Shown in pieces: positions 34,946 to 44,295 of a stretch of 64,000 nt of DNA. Under the pieces are notes generated by a model. It searched no databases and was not told where the DNA came from. It saw nothing but the letters and a program-made list of their open reading frames with translations. Where the stretch lies: positions 124,001 to 188,000 of the forward strand of contig QWDA01000005.1 of assembly GCA_003605175.1 (NCBI GenBank), given 5' to 3'. Source of the DNA: Paracoccaceae bacterium. Its GTDB lineage: Bacteria > Pseudomonadota > Alphaproteobacteria > Rhodobacterales > Rhodobacteraceae. The translations under genes were made by a program, and so were the position numbers. How positions within the stretch are numbered: position 1 is the first letter of the stretch; every line of letters begins with the position of its first letter.

Positions 34946-35541
34946 GGGGCGATCTCGAACCAGTTCGGCCTGGGGCCGAGATTGACGATGCGGGTACGGC
35001 CGATCTGCCCCTCGACGCCCCAGCTTTCGTGGATATGGCCGCAGACCGCCAGCTTCGGTTGCAGGCGCTCGATGGCGTCGCGGATCGCGATGGAGCCGAG
35101 CGAGGTCCCGTCCGAGGCGCGGTCGGCGACGCCCTTGGGCGGGGAATGGGTGACGAGGATGTCGCAGGAAGGGCAGGTTGCGAGCATCCCGGCGGCGTCG
35201 TCGTCCGTCAGGTCGCAGGACCAGGCGCCGAAGGGCGTGAGCGGCACGCCATAGCCGAGGCCGAAGACCGAAAGCCCCTGCGCCTCGGTGGCCTCGCCGT
35301 GGAGCACGGTCATGCCGGGCAGGGCGGCGGCCCGGAGCTCCTCGGCGCTCTCGGTATTGCCCGGCACCGCGAGGATCGGCGCGGCGATGCCCGAGAGGAG
35401 CCCGACCGCTTCGCCGAGCCCCTTGCGACGGTTGCAGAAATCGCCCGCGGCGATCACCAGGTCCGCCTCGGCAGCGGCCTCGACGAGGCGCGCGGCGCGG
35501 GGCGCCGAATCGTGGAGATCGGAAAAGGCCAGTATCTTCAT
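34942..35541 (-). CDS. Metallophosphoesterase (YfcE/DR1281-like small calcineurin fold)
   Basis: A 199-residue cytosolic phosphoesterase. Metal ligands are seen in FSDLHDSAP (Asp, His), AAGDFCNR (Asp), VPGNTES (Asn, in place of the common GNHD), VTHSPPKG (His) and CGHIHESWG (His, His). The GNTES variant is usual in small archaeal/bacterial members of this group. The substrate is unknown. Both ends overlap neighbouring genes by 4 nt, suggesting it is produced together with the DNA glycosylase and exporter. Confidence 0.8.
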   Translation of the reverse strand: MKILAFSDLHDSAPRAARLVEAAAEADLVIAAGDFCNRRKGLGEAVGLLSGIAAPILAVPGNTESAEELRAAALPGMTVLHGEATEAQGLSVFGLGYGVPLTPFGAWSCDLTDDDAAGMLATCPSCDILVTHSPPKGVADRASDGTSLGSIAIRDAIERLQPKLAVCGHIHESWGVEGQIGRTRIVNLGPRPNWFEIAP

Positions 35542-36296
35542 GGCGCGCGCAGCCTTGCCTGGAGGGTGAGGAGATCGGCCCAGGCTTCCCGCTTGGCGAG
35601 CGGGTTGCGGAGCAGATAGGCCGGGTGGAACATCGGCAGGGCGGGCTTGCCGAGCGCCTCGGTCCAGGTGCCCCGTAGCCGGGTGATGCCGCGCCGGCCG
35701 AGTAGCGCCTGGCAGGAATGGTTGCCCATCAGAACCAGGATATCCGGATCGGCCAGAGCCACATGGCGGTGCAGGAAGGGCAGCATCATCGCGATTTCCT
35801 CGGGCGCCGGGTCGCGGTTCTGCGGCGGGCGCCAGGGCAGGACGTTGGTGATGTAGAGCGTGTTTTCGGCGTCCGGGTTCTCGCGGCCCATGCCGATTGC
35901 GGCGAACATCAGGTCGAGGAGCTGGCCGGCGCGGCCGACGAAGGGCTTGCCCTGGATGTCCTCGTCGCGGCCGGGCGCCTCGCCAATGATCATTACCCGC
36001 GCGGCCGGGTTTCCGTCGGCGAAGACGAGGTTCCGCGCGCCCTTCTTCAGTTCGCAATGCTCGTAGCGGCCGAGCGCCTCCTCGAGGTCCGCAAGGCTCC
36101 CGGCGCTCTCGGCGAGGGCGCGGGCCGCTTCGAGCGGATCCTCGGCGACGGGGAGGGGCGGCGGAAACGGGGCGGGCGCGGGAGCCGGCCTTGCGGCCGG
36201 AACCTCGTAGCGGTTCACCGGCACGTCGCCGATCGCCTCGGTCGCGCCGAGTTCGAGCTGCCATTCGAGGAGGCTCAGGGCGAGCGCGCTGTCCAT
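35538..36296 (-). CDS. Uracil-DNA glycosylase, family 4-like, lacking most cluster cysteines
   Basis: A 252-residue DNA repair enzyme removing uracil from DNA. The active-site region IIGEAPGRDEDIQGKPFVGRA (within residues about 98-120), the NVLPWRPPQNR loop and the HPAYLLRNP motif are those of family 4. The cysteines that hold the 4Fe-4S cluster in Thermus UdgA (CxxC near the start, KCRPP and a later Cys) are mostly replaced: YEHCE, PWRPP and AMML. Only one of four remains, so a cluster is unlikely. The first 75 residues are a proline/alanine-rich extension. ATGA overlap couples it to the phosphoesterase. Confidence 0.83.
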   Translation of the reverse strand: MDSALALSLLEWQLELGATEAIGDVPVNRYEVPAARPAPAPAPFPPPLPVAEDPLEAARALAESAGSLADLEEALGRYEHCELKKGARNLVFADGNPAARVMIIGEAPGRDEDIQGKPFVGRAGQLLDLMFAAIGMGRENPDAENTLYITNVLPWRPPQNRDPAPEEIAMMLPFLHRHVALADPDILVLMGNHSCQALLGRRGITRLRGTWTEALGKPALPMFHPAYLLRNPLAKREAWADLLTLQARLRAP

Positions 36297-36448
36297 GGGG
36301 CGAAGCTAGGGCCAATCCCCGGCATTCTCAATCCGCAAGAGCGGGCAATCAAGAGGCGCGCCTGCGGCGCATTCCTTCTGGCCCTCCGGGACCGCTGCCG
36401 CGGCCCTGCGGGCGGCTGGCGCCCGGCCGCTCCGGAGCGCGGAAGCGG

Positions 36449-37057
36449 TCAGAGCAGCGCCTCGTTCATCGCGTTCGACGTGCGGCAGATCGTGCCGTCC
36501 TCGAACCGGGCGAAGCCGCGATCGGTGAATTCGCGGGTCTCGGAGCTTATCACCTGGCCATTCCGGGCACGTACCACGATCGACACCCTGTGCTGCTGGC
36601 GCACGACCACGGTATTGGTGACGCCCCGCGTGATGCCGATTCCGGCCGAGGTTTCGGCGGTCAGCGTCCGGACCAGCCGGGCGGCGGGGTTCCGGGGATC
36701 GGTGAGGACCAGGCGGCCCGCATTGCCCGGATGCTCCACCGTGCGGCCACCCGCCGTCTCGAATATCGTGCCGCAATCGACGAAGCGGGTCCCGTTCGAG
36801 CGCGCGGTGATCAGCCCCTCGTCGCGGTCGATCGCCGTGATCCGGACGCCGGCGGCGCGGAGCCGCGATTCCACCAGGGCGGCCGAGGCACTGACCGGGC
36901 CGGCCGGCAGATCGACGATGGTGGAGCTCGCGGTGGTGGGGCCGGCGATGGCCAGAGTGTCCTCGGCCGCCGGGCCGCCGCAGCCGCCAAGACAGGCCAG
37001 CGCCAGCGATGCGGCGGCCCACCCGGCCCTGGCCCGGTTTCCTGTCGTTGCGTTCAT
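36449..37057 (-). CDS. Putative lipoprotein, unknown function
   Basis: A 202-residue protein with a lipoprotein signal ending LACLGGC (lipid-bearing Cys near residue 26). The mature part is rich in beta-type sequence: VRITAIDRDEGLITARSNGT, EHPGNAGRLVLTD and QQHRVSIVVRARNGQVIS, plus two cysteines that may pair. No family is recognised. An ATG four codons upstream (37069) is an alternative start, but the one at 37057 has a G-rich site before it. It is not overlapping its neighbours and is probably transcribed alone. Confidence 0.6.
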   Translation of the reverse strand: MNATTGNRARAGWAAASLALACLGGCGGPAAEDTLAIAGPTTASSTIVDLPAGPVSASAALVESRLRAAGVRITAIDRDEGLITARSNGTRFVDCGTIFETAGGRTVEHPGNAGRLVLTDPRNPAARLVRTLTAETSAGIGITRGVTNTVVVRQQHRVSIVVRARNGQVISSETREFTDRGFARFEDGTICRTSNAMNEALL

Positions 37058-37250
37058 GTCAGCCCCCATGCGGCCCGGGCGCCCTGCCCGGCGGCCCTTT
37101 CCGACACGCTCGAATCGCCCCGGATCCGGAACGCCCGGTTGTCCTAAATGCCCCGCGCCGCCATGAAAAGGAGAACGGGCGCGCATGGGCGGGGATTGCC
37201 GCATGTTCGGGCGGACAGGGCGGATAACGGACCCGCGCAGGCCCGCCAGG

Positions 37251-37937
37251 TCAGTAGCCCGGGAATACTGCCACGAAGTCGCGATGTCCGAAGGTCGGGG
37301 TCGCACCGAACACGAAGCGGAGGCCCAGCGTCGTCTGGGTGACGGAGGTGCCGTTGTACTCCTCGTCATTGACGCCGAGCGTTGCGACGAGGCCGTTGCG
37401 GAAAGCATAGCTCCCCGCTACACCGAGGCTCCTGCCCTCTTCGCCGCCGCTCAGCGTGGCGACGTGGCCGCCGAGCGTGATCGCGCCGGTCAGGCCGTAG
37501 AAGCCGGTGACGCCGAGGATGTCGGTGTCATAGTCCGGGGCATCGAGATCGGTGCTGGCGAGGTAGAACGCCTCGCCGCCCCATTTGCCGGCGTCGTAGC
37601 CTGCCTCGAGCCCGTAGGTCTGATAGGTGGAGCCTTCCCAATCCTCGTAGGTGTAGACCCCGCCGGCGACGAGCCGTGGGCTGATCTCGTAGTAGACATG
37701 CACGCCTGCCGCATGAACGCCGCGGGTCTCGTACGTGTACTGCGCCGCCTCCAGCTGCGTGCCGATCTTGCCGAAACGCAGGTCCATCCGGCCGTCGATC
37801 GCTGTGAGATCGCTGCCGAATCTTATCTCGTCATGATAGGCGAGGCCGAGATCGGCGCCTTCAACCTCGAACGCGTGTGCCGCGACGGGCAGGACGAGGA
37901 TGGCCGCGGCCGCGGCGGAGAAACTCTTCGATTTCAC
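37251..37937 (-). CDS. Small outer-membrane beta-barrel-type protein
   Basis: A 228-residue protein with a signal peptide (FSAAAAAILVLPVAAHA) and a mature part of alternating polar/apolar strands rich in G, Y and T (for example GVHVYYEISPRLVAGGVYTY and TLGLRFVFGATPTFG), ending in an aromatic residue (GY). This pattern is that of an 8-12-stranded outer-membrane barrel, resembling porin-like proteins of Rhodobacterales, which are mostly uncharacterised. The start is GTG at 37937 with AAGGA eight bases upstream; the longer open frame upstream has no coding character. Confidence 0.68.
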   Translation of the reverse strand: MKSKSFSAAAAAILVLPVAAHAFEVEGADLGLAYHDEIRFGSDLTAIDGRMDLRFGKIGTQLEAAQYTYETRGVHAAGVHVYYEISPRLVAGGVYTYEDWEGSTYQTYGLEAGYDAGKWGGEAFYLASTDLDAPDYDTDILGVTGFYGLTGAITLGGHVATLSGGEEGRSLGVAGSYAFRNGLVATLGVNDEEYNGTSVTQTTLGLRFVFGATPTFGHRDFVAVFPGY

Positions 37938-38269
37938 TGTGTTGATTCCTTCGGGCTTCGCTCGGCCGGGAGATAGCAGGCGGCGGTCCGGAAAATTTGA
38001 CGAAAAACGGATAGTTTTGAGGACGGGTGTCGGGGCCCTGTTGCGCCGCGGTATCACCAAGGGGAAGGGGCTGGACAAGGGCGCGCCCCGTCACTACGAC
38101 GCCGGTCATGGAACCGACCGTGACTGTCCTTACCGTCCGACGCCGACGCTGACCGAGCGTCCGTTCCGCCTGCGCGGGCGATCCGATCCGCGCGCCCCCT
38201 GCCATCCCTGTCGTTGACTTGCCATCGTGCCGCTGGCACCTCTGTGGCTTCCTTCGAGGACCTTCGCCA
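37938..38269. other. Divergent promoter region between outer-membrane protein and argDF
   Basis: 332 bp without a supported gene. Bases 37985-38025 (GGAAAATTTGACGAAAAACGG and on) are the AT-richest part and probably hold the promoter of the leftward outer-membrane protein gene. GTCAC at about 38089 and GTGAC at about 38120 form a loose inverted repeat around CGGTCATGGAACCGACCG. The argD gene has no strong Shine-Dalgarno sequence right before its ATG. Confidence 0.35.
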
Positions 38270-39460
38270 ATGATACCGTCGATCCTGCCCACTTATAACC
38301 GCACCCCCCTGTCCTTCGAGAGGGGCGAGGGCTCCTGGCTCGTCACCGGGGACGGGACGCGATATCTCGATCTCGGGGCCGGGATCGCTGTGAACGTGCT
38401 GGGGCATGGGCATCCTGCCCTGGTGGGCGCCCTGACGGCGCAGGCGCAGAAGGTCTGGCACCTCTCGAACCTCTACGAGATCCCCGAGCAGCAGCGGCTC
38501 GCCGATCTCCTGGTCGCGGCGACCTTCGCCGACACGGCGTTCTTCACCAATTCCGGGACCGAGGCCTGCGAACTCGCGGTGAAGATGGCGCGGAAATACT
38601 GGCACGCGAAGGGCAGCCCGGAGCGGACCGACATCCTCACCTTCGACGGCAGCTTCCACGGCCGTTCCTCGGCGGCGATCGCGGCGTCGGGCGCCGAGAA
38701 GATGGTGAAAGGGTTCGGGCCGCTCCTGCCCGGCTTCGTGCATCTGCCCTGGGGCGACATGGCGGCGCTGAAGGATGCTCTGACCCCGACCACCGGCGCG
38801 ATCCTGATCGAGCCGATCCAGGGCGAGGGCGGGATCCGGCCGCTGGCCGACGCCGATCTCCGCGCGATCCGCGCGCTTTGCGACGAGACCGGCACGCTGT
38901 TGATCCTCGATGAGGTGCAATGCGGCATGGGCCGGACGGGCCGTCTCTTCGCCCATGAATTCGCCGGGATCGCGCCCGACATCATGATGCTGGCGAAGGG
39001 CATCGGCGGGGGCTTCCCGCTGGGCGCGGTGCTCGCCACTGAAGATGCCGCCGCGAGCATGGTCGCGGGCACCCACGGGTCGACCTACGGGGGGAACCCG
39101 CTCGCCTGTGCGGTTGGGGCTGCGGTGATGGGGATCGTGGCGGATCCGGAATTCCTGTCCGGCGTCAGCCGCAAGGCGGGGGCGTTCCGGCAGAAGCTCG
39201 AAGGGCTCGTGGCGGCGCATCCCGATGTGTTCGAGGAGGTCCGGGGCGCCGGGCTGATGCTCGGGCTCAAGTGCAAGCTGCCCTGCGGGGAGGTCGTGCA
39301 GGCGGGGTTCGCCGAGCATCTCCTGACGGTGCCCGCGGCGGACAACGTGGTGCGGCTCCTCCCGGCCCTGACGATTTCGGAGGAAGAGCTCGCCGAGGCG
39401 GTGGCGCGGCTCGACCGGGCGGCGGCGCGGGTCTCGGCCCCGGCCGAGGCGGAGAGCTGA
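38270..39460 (+). CDS. argD: Acetylornithine aminotransferase
   Basis: A 396-residue PLP-dependent class III aminotransferase of arginine biosynthesis (N-acetylornithine to N-acetylglutamate semialdehyde, possibly also succinyl-diaminopimelate). It begins [21 protein letters not shown] as ArgD does. [18 protein letters not shown] binds the PLP phosphate, [14 protein letters not shown] holds the cofactor aspartate, and the Schiff-base lysine is in [15 protein letters not shown]. The ATG at 38270 matches the family start. It is 1 bp upstream of argF, making a two-gene arginine operon as in other Rhodobacterales. Confidence 0.93.
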   Translation: MIPSILPTYNRTPLSFERGEGSWLVTGDGTRYLDLGAGIAVNVLGHGHPALVGALTAQAQKVWHLSNLYEIPEQQRLADLLVAATFADTAFFTNSGTEACELAVKMARKYWHAKGSPERTDILTFDGSFHGRSSAAIAASGAEKMVKGFGPLLPGFVHLPWGDMAALKDALTPTTGAILIEPIQGEGGIRPLADADLRAIRALCDETGTLLILDEVQCGMGRTGRLFAHEFAGIAPDIMMLAKGIGGGFPLGAVLATEDAAASMVAGTHGSTYGGNPLACAVGAAVMGIVADPEFLSGVSRKAGAFRQKLEGLVAAHPDVFEEVRGAGLMLGLKCKLPCGEVVQAGFAEHLLTVPAADNVVRLLPALTISEEELAEAVARLDRAAARVSAPAEAES

Positions 39461-39461
39461 G

Positions 39462-40367
39462 ATGGCGCATTTCCTCGATATCGACAAGACGGAGAAATCC
39501 GCGCTCCGGGGCATGATCGACAATGCCATCGCGATGAAGACCGCGCGGAACGGTCGGCCGAAGGGCGCGCCGGACGACGACCTGCCGCTCGCCGGGCACA
39601 TGGTGGCGCTGATCTTCGAAAAGCCGTCGACCCGGACCCGCGTGTCCTTCGATGTGGGCGTGCGGCAGATGGGCGGCGAGACCATGGTGCTGTCGGGCGC
39701 CGACATGCAGCTCGGCCATGGCGAGACCATCGCCGACACGGCGCGGGTCCTGTCGCGCTATGTCGACCTGATCATGATCCGCACCTTCGAGGAGGCGACG
39801 CTCCTCGAGATGGCAGAACACGCCAGCGTGCCGGTGATCAACGGGCTGACGAACGCCTCGCATCCCTGCCAGATCATGGCCGACGTGATGACCTACGAGG
39901 AACATCGCGGGCCTATCGCCGGGAAGAAAGTGGTCTGGTCGGGCGACGGCAACAACGTCTTCGCGTCCTTCGCCCATGCCGCCGGGCAGTTCGGTTTCGA
40001 CCTGACCTTCACCGGGCCCGAACCGCTTGACCCGGACCCGTCGCTGCACGGGCTCTACACCACGGTGCGGAACCCCGAGGAGGCCGTCGCGGGGGCGGAT
40101 CTCGTGGTGACGGATACCTGGGTCTCGATGCACGATCCGCAATCCGCCCGGGAGCGGCGGCACAATCAGTTGCGCGGCTACCAGGTGAACGCGGCGCTCA
40201 TGGCGAAGGCGAAGCCCGACGCGCTCTTCATGCATTGCCTGCCCGCCCATCGCGACGACGAGGCGACCTCGGAGGTGATGGACGGGCCGCATTCGGTGAT
40301 CTTCGACGAGGCGGAGAACCGGCTGCACGCGCAGAAGGCGGTGATGCGCTGGTGTCTCGGCCTCTGA
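39462..40367 (+). CDS. argF: Ornithine carbamoyltransferase
   Basis: A 301-residue enzyme forming citrulline from ornithine and carbamoyl phosphate. The carbamoyl-phosphate loop is [11 protein letters not shown] with STRTR at residues 56-60; HPCQ lies near residue 140; the ornithine side has DTWVSMHD; and HCLPAHR near residue 258 carries the catalytic cysteine. All key residues of the family are present. It starts one base after the argD stop. Two hairpins 14 to 58 bp downstream probably end the transcript. Confidence 0.95.
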   Translation: MAHFLDIDKTEKSALRGMIDNAIAMKTARNGRPKGAPDDDLPLAGHMVALIFEKPSTRTRVSFDVGVRQMGGETMVLSGADMQLGHGETIADTARVLSRYVDLIMIRTFEEATLLEMAEHASVPVINGLTNASHPCQIMADVMTYEEHRGPIAGKKVVWSGDGNNVFASFAHAAGQFGFDLTFTGPEPLDPDPSLHGLYTTVRNPEEAVAGADLVVTDTWVSMHDPQSARERRHNQLRGYQVNAALMAKAKPDALFMHCLPAHRDDEATSEVMDGPHSVIFDEAENRLHAQKAVMRWCLGL

Positions 40368-40381
40368 CCCCGTGCGACCTC

Positions 40382-40425
40382 GGAAAATGAAACATTTTCC
40401 GTGACGAATTCTCGTTGAGAATTCG
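40382..40425. terminator. Two adjacent perfect hairpins after argF
   Basis: GGAAAATG-AAA-CATTTTCC (40382-40400) and CGAATTCTC-GTT-GAGAATTCG (40405-40425) are two perfect inverted repeats with three-base loops, five bases apart. They lie between the convergent ends of argF and the small gene at 40435, so they can work as a bidirectional terminator or mRNA 3'-end stabiliser. Neither is followed by a long T run, and both stems are AT-rich for this genome. Confidence 0.55.
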
Positions 40426-40434
40426 CCTCCGCCC

Positions 40435-40698
40435 TCAATGCTCGTCCTGCTGCGGCGGCAGCGGGGCGCCGGCTTCCTTTTCCGGCGTCTCGCCGCGTTC
40501 CAGCGCCTCGATCAGGCGCCGGGCGCGGCGTTCGGCGCGGCGGATCCGGACGGCGGTGAGGAAGGTTTCCTCCATGGTCGGCGAGGAAGCGGCCAGCGCA
40601 TCGGCGACCTTGCGGATCACGGTTTCGTCGCCGCTTTTTTCCTCGAGCGCCAGCGCCCGGATCGCCAGTTCGTCAACGGCCTCGTCCATCACGCCCAT
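40435..40698 (-). CDS. Small acidic/basic helical protein, unknown
   Basis: An 87-residue soluble protein, all predicted helix: DEAVDELAIRALALEEKSG, then TVIRKVADALA, then a basic stretch RIRRAERRARRLIEALERG and a charged tail. No family recognised. The second ATG (40698) is chosen over one four codons upstream (40710) because GGAG lies six bases before it. Amino-acid use looks real rather than a frame shadow. It may be a small regulatory or nucleoid-type protein, but nothing shows this. Confidence 0.55.
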   Translation of the reverse strand: MGVMDEAVDELAIRALALEEKSGDETVIRKVADALAASSPTMEETFLTAVRIRRAERRARRLIEALERGETPEKEAGAPLPPQQDEH

Positions 40699-40767
40699 GC
40701 TCGGCTCCATTCCTGAATATGCCCCTGGCGATATAGGGGCAAAGCCCGGGGCTTGACCAGCCTTCGC

Positions 40768-43191
40768 TCAGGTCCCGCGCGGCTTCGCCCGGAGCGTGGG
40801 CGGCGCGGCGGTCGGGTCCTCGGGCCAGGGATGTTTCGGGTAGCGCCCGCGCATGTCCTTCCGGACCTCGGCATAGGAGCTGGCCCAGAAGCCCGGCAGG
40901 TCCGTCGTGACCTGCACCGGACGGCCCGCGGGCGAGAGCAGCGTGAGGCGGAGCGGGCGGCCCGCGACGCTGGGGTGTTCGGTCAGCCCGAAGAGCTCCT
41001 GCAGACGGATCTCGACCGAGGGCGTCTCGGTGCCGTAATCGATGGGGATGTTACGGCCGAGGGGTGTGGTGAAGGCGGGCGGGGCGGCGCGGTCGAGCCG
41101 TTGGCGCCCGGGCCAGCCGAGCCTTGCCTCGAGCGCGGGCAGAAGGTCGAAGCGGCGCCAGTCCTCCGTGCTCCGGATGCCCGCGAGATGCGGCAATAGC
41201 CAGTCGTCGAGCGTCTCGGTGAGCCCCGCGTCGGAGCAGTCGGGGAGGTCCTCGCCGCCCGCGCGCACGAGCTCCACCCGCGCCCGGAACCGTGCCGCCG
41301 CCGGGCTCCAGACGAGCCCGATCTCGCGCACACCGTCGAGCATGGCGCGGGCGATCGCGTCCGTCGGCGGATCCTGCCAGACCCGGTCGCCGAGCACGGC
41401 GGCCCCGAGCCGCTCCTGCCGGCGCGCGACGACGCGGCCCTCGCGGCGCGACCAGGCGCAGATATCCTCCCAGCAGATCCTGTCGCCCGCGATCTCGCGC
41501 AGCTCCGCCTCGGTGATCGCGATCGCCTGCCGCGCCCGTGCCTCGCGCGGGTCGCCATCGGTATCGGTGACGATAAGGATCCGGGTTCCGGCGAGCGCGT
41601 CGGCCGTGTCCATCCGCGCGCCCTTGCCGCCTGAGAGCACCCAGCGCGGGTCCTCGCCTGGCCGGTGCAGCCCGATCCGGTCGGGATAGGCGAGCGCAGC
41701 CCATTGCGCCGGCGAGAGGCCGGCATCATCCGGTGCGAGGCGGGCCAGCCGCTTTGCCTCGGCGCGGATCCGGTCGAGCGCGGCGCGGTCGGCGCGCGGA
41801 TCGGGACGGTCCAGCGCCTTCAGCCGGAGCGCAATGTCCGCGCCCGCGCCGCGCATCGGGTCGCGCTCGCCGAAAAGCGCGGCGAAGGGCGCCGCGCCTT
41901 TGCCGGCGCGGATCAGCATATGTGCAAGCCGGGGGTGGAGCGGCAGGCCGGCCATGGCCCGCCCGTGCGCGGTGATCGCTCCGCCGGCGTCGAGCGCGCC
42001 GAGATCGGAAAGGAGCCGCCGCGCCGCCGCGAAGGGGCCCGGGCCGGGCGGGGTGAGAAACGGCAGGTCCGTCGCGTCGCGGCTGCCCCATTGCGCGAGG
42101 TCGAGGGCGAGGGAGGCGAGATCGCCGGTCTCGATCTCCGACGGCGGATAGGCCGGAAGGCCACCTTCCTCGGCCCGGGTCCAGAGCCGGTAGCCGATCC
42201 CGGGCGCGACGCGGCCGGCGCGGCCGAGGCGCTGGGCGATCTCGGCCCGGCTCGCGCGTTCCGTCACCAGACGCGACATGCCAGAGCCCGGGTCGAACCG
42301 CGCCCGCCGGGCGAGGCCGGCATCGACCACCACCCGCACGTCCTCGATGGTGAGCGAGGTCTCGGCGATGGCGGTGGCGAGGACGATCTTTCGCGTGGTC
42401 GGGTCAGGGGCGATGGCCGCACGCTGCTCGGCAAAGGGCAAGGCGCCATAGAGCGGCCGAAGCGAGCAGCCCTTCGGCAGCCGGTTCGCGAGGGCCGCCA
42501 TGGTGCGGCGGATCTCTCCCTCGCCCGGCAGGAAGGCGAGGATCCCGCCCTCGGTTTCGGAAAGCGCGCGGAGCACGGTTTCGGCCATCGCCGTTTCGGG
42601 GCGCATCTCGCGCGGGAGCGGCCGTTCGGCCCAGCGGGTTTCAACCGGGTAGGCGCGGCCCTCCGAACGGATCGTCTTCGCGCCCATCAGCCCCGCCACG
42701 GCGGTGCCGTCGAGCGTGGCGGACATGACGAGGAGCCCCAGGTCGCCGCGCAGCGCCGCACGAACCTCGAGGCAAAGCGCGAGGCCGAGATCGGTGTGGA
42801 TCGAGCGTTCGTGGAACTCGTCGAAGATCACCGCGCCAATGCCCTCGAGCGCCGGGTCGGATTGCAGCATCCGCGTGAGGATCCCCTCGGTCACGACCTC
42901 GATCCGCGTGTCGCGGGAGGTCTTCGTCTCGCCCCTGATGCGGTAGCCGACGGTCCTTCCCACGGGCTCGCCCAGGGTGGCCGCCATGCGCTCGGCGGCG
43001 GTCCGGGCGGCGACGCGGCGGGGCTCGAGGAGGAGGATGCGGCCCCCGGCGAGCCCGGCCTCGAGCACCGCGAGCGGAACGCGGGTGGTCTTGCCCGCGC
43101 CCGGCGGCGCCTCGAGCACGGCCATCCCGTCGGCGCGGAGCGTCTCGACCAGTTCGGGCAGGGCGTCTTCGATGGGCAGGCGGGTCGGCAT
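40768..43191 (-). CDS. hrpB: ATP-dependent helicase HrpB
   Basis: An 807-residue DEAH/RHA-type helicase. Motif I is GAGKTTRVP (residues 31-39), motif II DEFHERS, motif III MSATLDG, and motif VI QRLGRAGRVAPGIGYRLW. After the two RecA folds come the helicase-associated domain and the HrpB-specific C-terminal domain (LSPAGRPVQVTTDLPGFW, YAEVRKDMRGRYPKHPWPEDP), which separates it from HrpA. The cellular role of HrpB is poorly known. The ATG at 43191 is the family start. It is divergent from meaB with 79 bp between starts. Confidence 0.93.
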   Translation of the reverse strand: MPTRLPIEDALPELVETLRADGMAVLEAPPGAGKTTRVPLAVLEAGLAGGRILLLEPRRVAARTAAERMAATLGEPVGRTVGYRIRGETKTSRDTRIEVVTEGILTRMLQSDPALEGIGAVIFDEFHERSIHTDLGLALCLEVRAALRGDLGLLVMSATLDGTAVAGLMGAKTIRSEGRAYPVETRWAERPLPREMRPETAMAETVLRALSETEGGILAFLPGEGEIRRTMAALANRLPKGCSLRPLYGALPFAEQRAAIAPDPTTRKIVLATAIAETSLTIEDVRVVVDAGLARRARFDPGSGMSRLVTERASRAEIAQRLGRAGRVAPGIGYRLWTRAEEGGLPAYPPSEIETGDLASLALDLAQWGSRDATDLPFLTPPGPGPFAAARRLLSDLGALDAGGAITAHGRAMAGLPLHPRLAHMLIRAGKGAAPFAALFGERDPMRGAGADIALRLKALDRPDPRADRAALDRIRAEAKRLARLAPDDAGLSPAQWAALAYPDRIGLHRPGEDPRWVLSGGKGARMDTADALAGTRILIVTDTDGDPREARARQAIAITEAELREIAGDRICWEDICAWSRREGRVVARRQERLGAAVLGDRVWQDPPTDAIARAMLDGVREIGLVWSPAAARFRARVELVRAGGEDLPDCSDAGLTETLDDWLLPHLAGIRSTEDWRRFDLLPALEARLGWPGRQRLDRAAPPAFTTPLGRNIPIDYGTETPSVEIRLQELFGLTEHPSVAGRPLRLTLLSPAGRPVQVTTDLPGFWASSYAEVRKDMRGRYPKHPWPEDPTAAPPTLRAKPRGT

Positions 43192-43270
43192 GGCGCCTTA
43201 TCGCGCAAGGCTTCGGGGCTTGCCAGTGCCGGTCCGGGCGGGCAAGTCAGGCGGAACGCAAGGAGGGCGC

Positions 43271-44248
43271 ATGGGCGAGACAGGTCTGGCGGAACGGGTG
43301 ATCGCGGGCGACCGGCGGGCGCTGGCGCGGGCGATCACGCTGATCGAGAGCGGGCGGACGGATCACCGGGCCGAGGCCATCGCGCTGGTCGACCGGTTGC
43401 GAGCCGAGGGACGCGAGGCGCTCAGGATCGGGCTCTCGGGAACGCCGGGCGTCGGCAAGTCGACCTTCGTCGAGGCGTTCGGGATGCACCTCACCGGGCA
43501 GGGGCTGCGGGTGGCGGTTCTGGCGGTCGATCCATCCTCGGCGCGGTCCGGCGGTTCGATCCTCGGCGACAAGACGCGGATGGAGCGGCTGTCGCGTAAC
43601 CCATTGGCATATATACGCCCTTCGCCGTCGCAGGCGGCGCTGGGCGGGGTGGCGCGGCGGACGCGGGAGGGGGTGGCGGTTTGCGAGGCTGCCGGTTTTG
43701 ACGTGGTCTTGATCGAGACGGTGGGGGTCGGGCAGTCGGAGACCATGGTGGCGGAGATGACCGATCTCTTCGTCCTCCTGATGGCGCCGGGCGGCGGCGA
43801 CGAGCTGCAGGGGGTGAAGCGGGGGATCATGGAGATCGCCGACCTGATCCTCGTGAACAAGGCCGATGGCGAGCTCGCCGGGCCGGCGCGGCGGACGGCG
43901 GCGGACTATGCCGGCGCGCTCAGGCTGCTCCGGGCGCGGCGGGAAGATCCCGAGGGATTTCCGAAGGTTATGTGCGTCTCCGCGATGGAGGAGAGGGGCA
44001 TCGCCGAGGCGTTTTCCGAGATGCGGGCCCTCGCAGACTGGCGCCGGGCCGAGGGGCATTGGCAGGCCCGCAGGTCGGCCCAGGCGCGGCACTGGTTCGA
44101 GGAGGAGGTGCGGCAGGGGCTCCTGAAACGGCTCTCGGAGGACCCGAAAATCGGGGACGCAATGGCGCGTCTGGGGCAGGACGTGGCGGAGGGAAAGCGG
44201 GCGCCGGCGGCGGCCGCGGCGGAGGTTCTGGCGGCGCTCAGGGGCTGA
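43271..44248 (+). CDS. meaB: Methylmalonyl-CoA mutase-associated GTPase (MeaB/ArgK family)
   Basis: A 325-residue G3E-type GTPase that guards B12-dependent acyl-CoA mutases against inactivation and gates cofactor loading. The P-loop is GTPGVGKST at residues 57-65; the Switch/base motifs VLAVDPSSARSGGSILGDKTRM, IETVGVGQSE and LVNKADGEL are all typical. AAGGAGG lies just upstream of the ATG at 43271. The mutase itself is not in the window. The stop is only ten bases before a direct-repeat array. Confidence 0.92.
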   Translation: MGETGLAERVIAGDRRALARAITLIESGRTDHRAEAIALVDRLRAEGREALRIGLSGTPGVGKSTFVEAFGMHLTGQGLRVAVLAVDPSSARSGGSILGDKTRMERLSRNPLAYIRPSPSQAALGGVARRTREGVAVCEAAGFDVVLIETVGVGQSETMVAEMTDLFVLLMAPGGGDELQGVKRGIMEIADLILVNKADGELAGPARRTAADYAGALRLLRARREDPEGFPKVMCVSAMEERGIAEAFSEMRALADWRRAEGHWQARRSAQARHWFEEEVRQGLLKRLSEDPKIGDAMARLGQDVAEGKRAPAAAAAEVLAALRG

Positions 44249-44257
44249 ATCCGGGGC

Positions 44258-44295
44258 GCACAACCTGTACGCAACCTGTACACAACCCGTACACC
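44258..44295 (+). repeat. Array of three 11-bp direct repeats, copy 2
   Basis: AACCTGTACGC, AACCTGTACAC and AACCCGTACAC run head to tail at 44262-44294 after GCAC, followed by CCGGCG. The upstream flank AATCCGGGGCGCACAACC is shared with the copy at 53852. It begins ten bases after the meaB stop, in a gap whose other side is the end of the leftward TetR gene. Confidence 0.8.
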
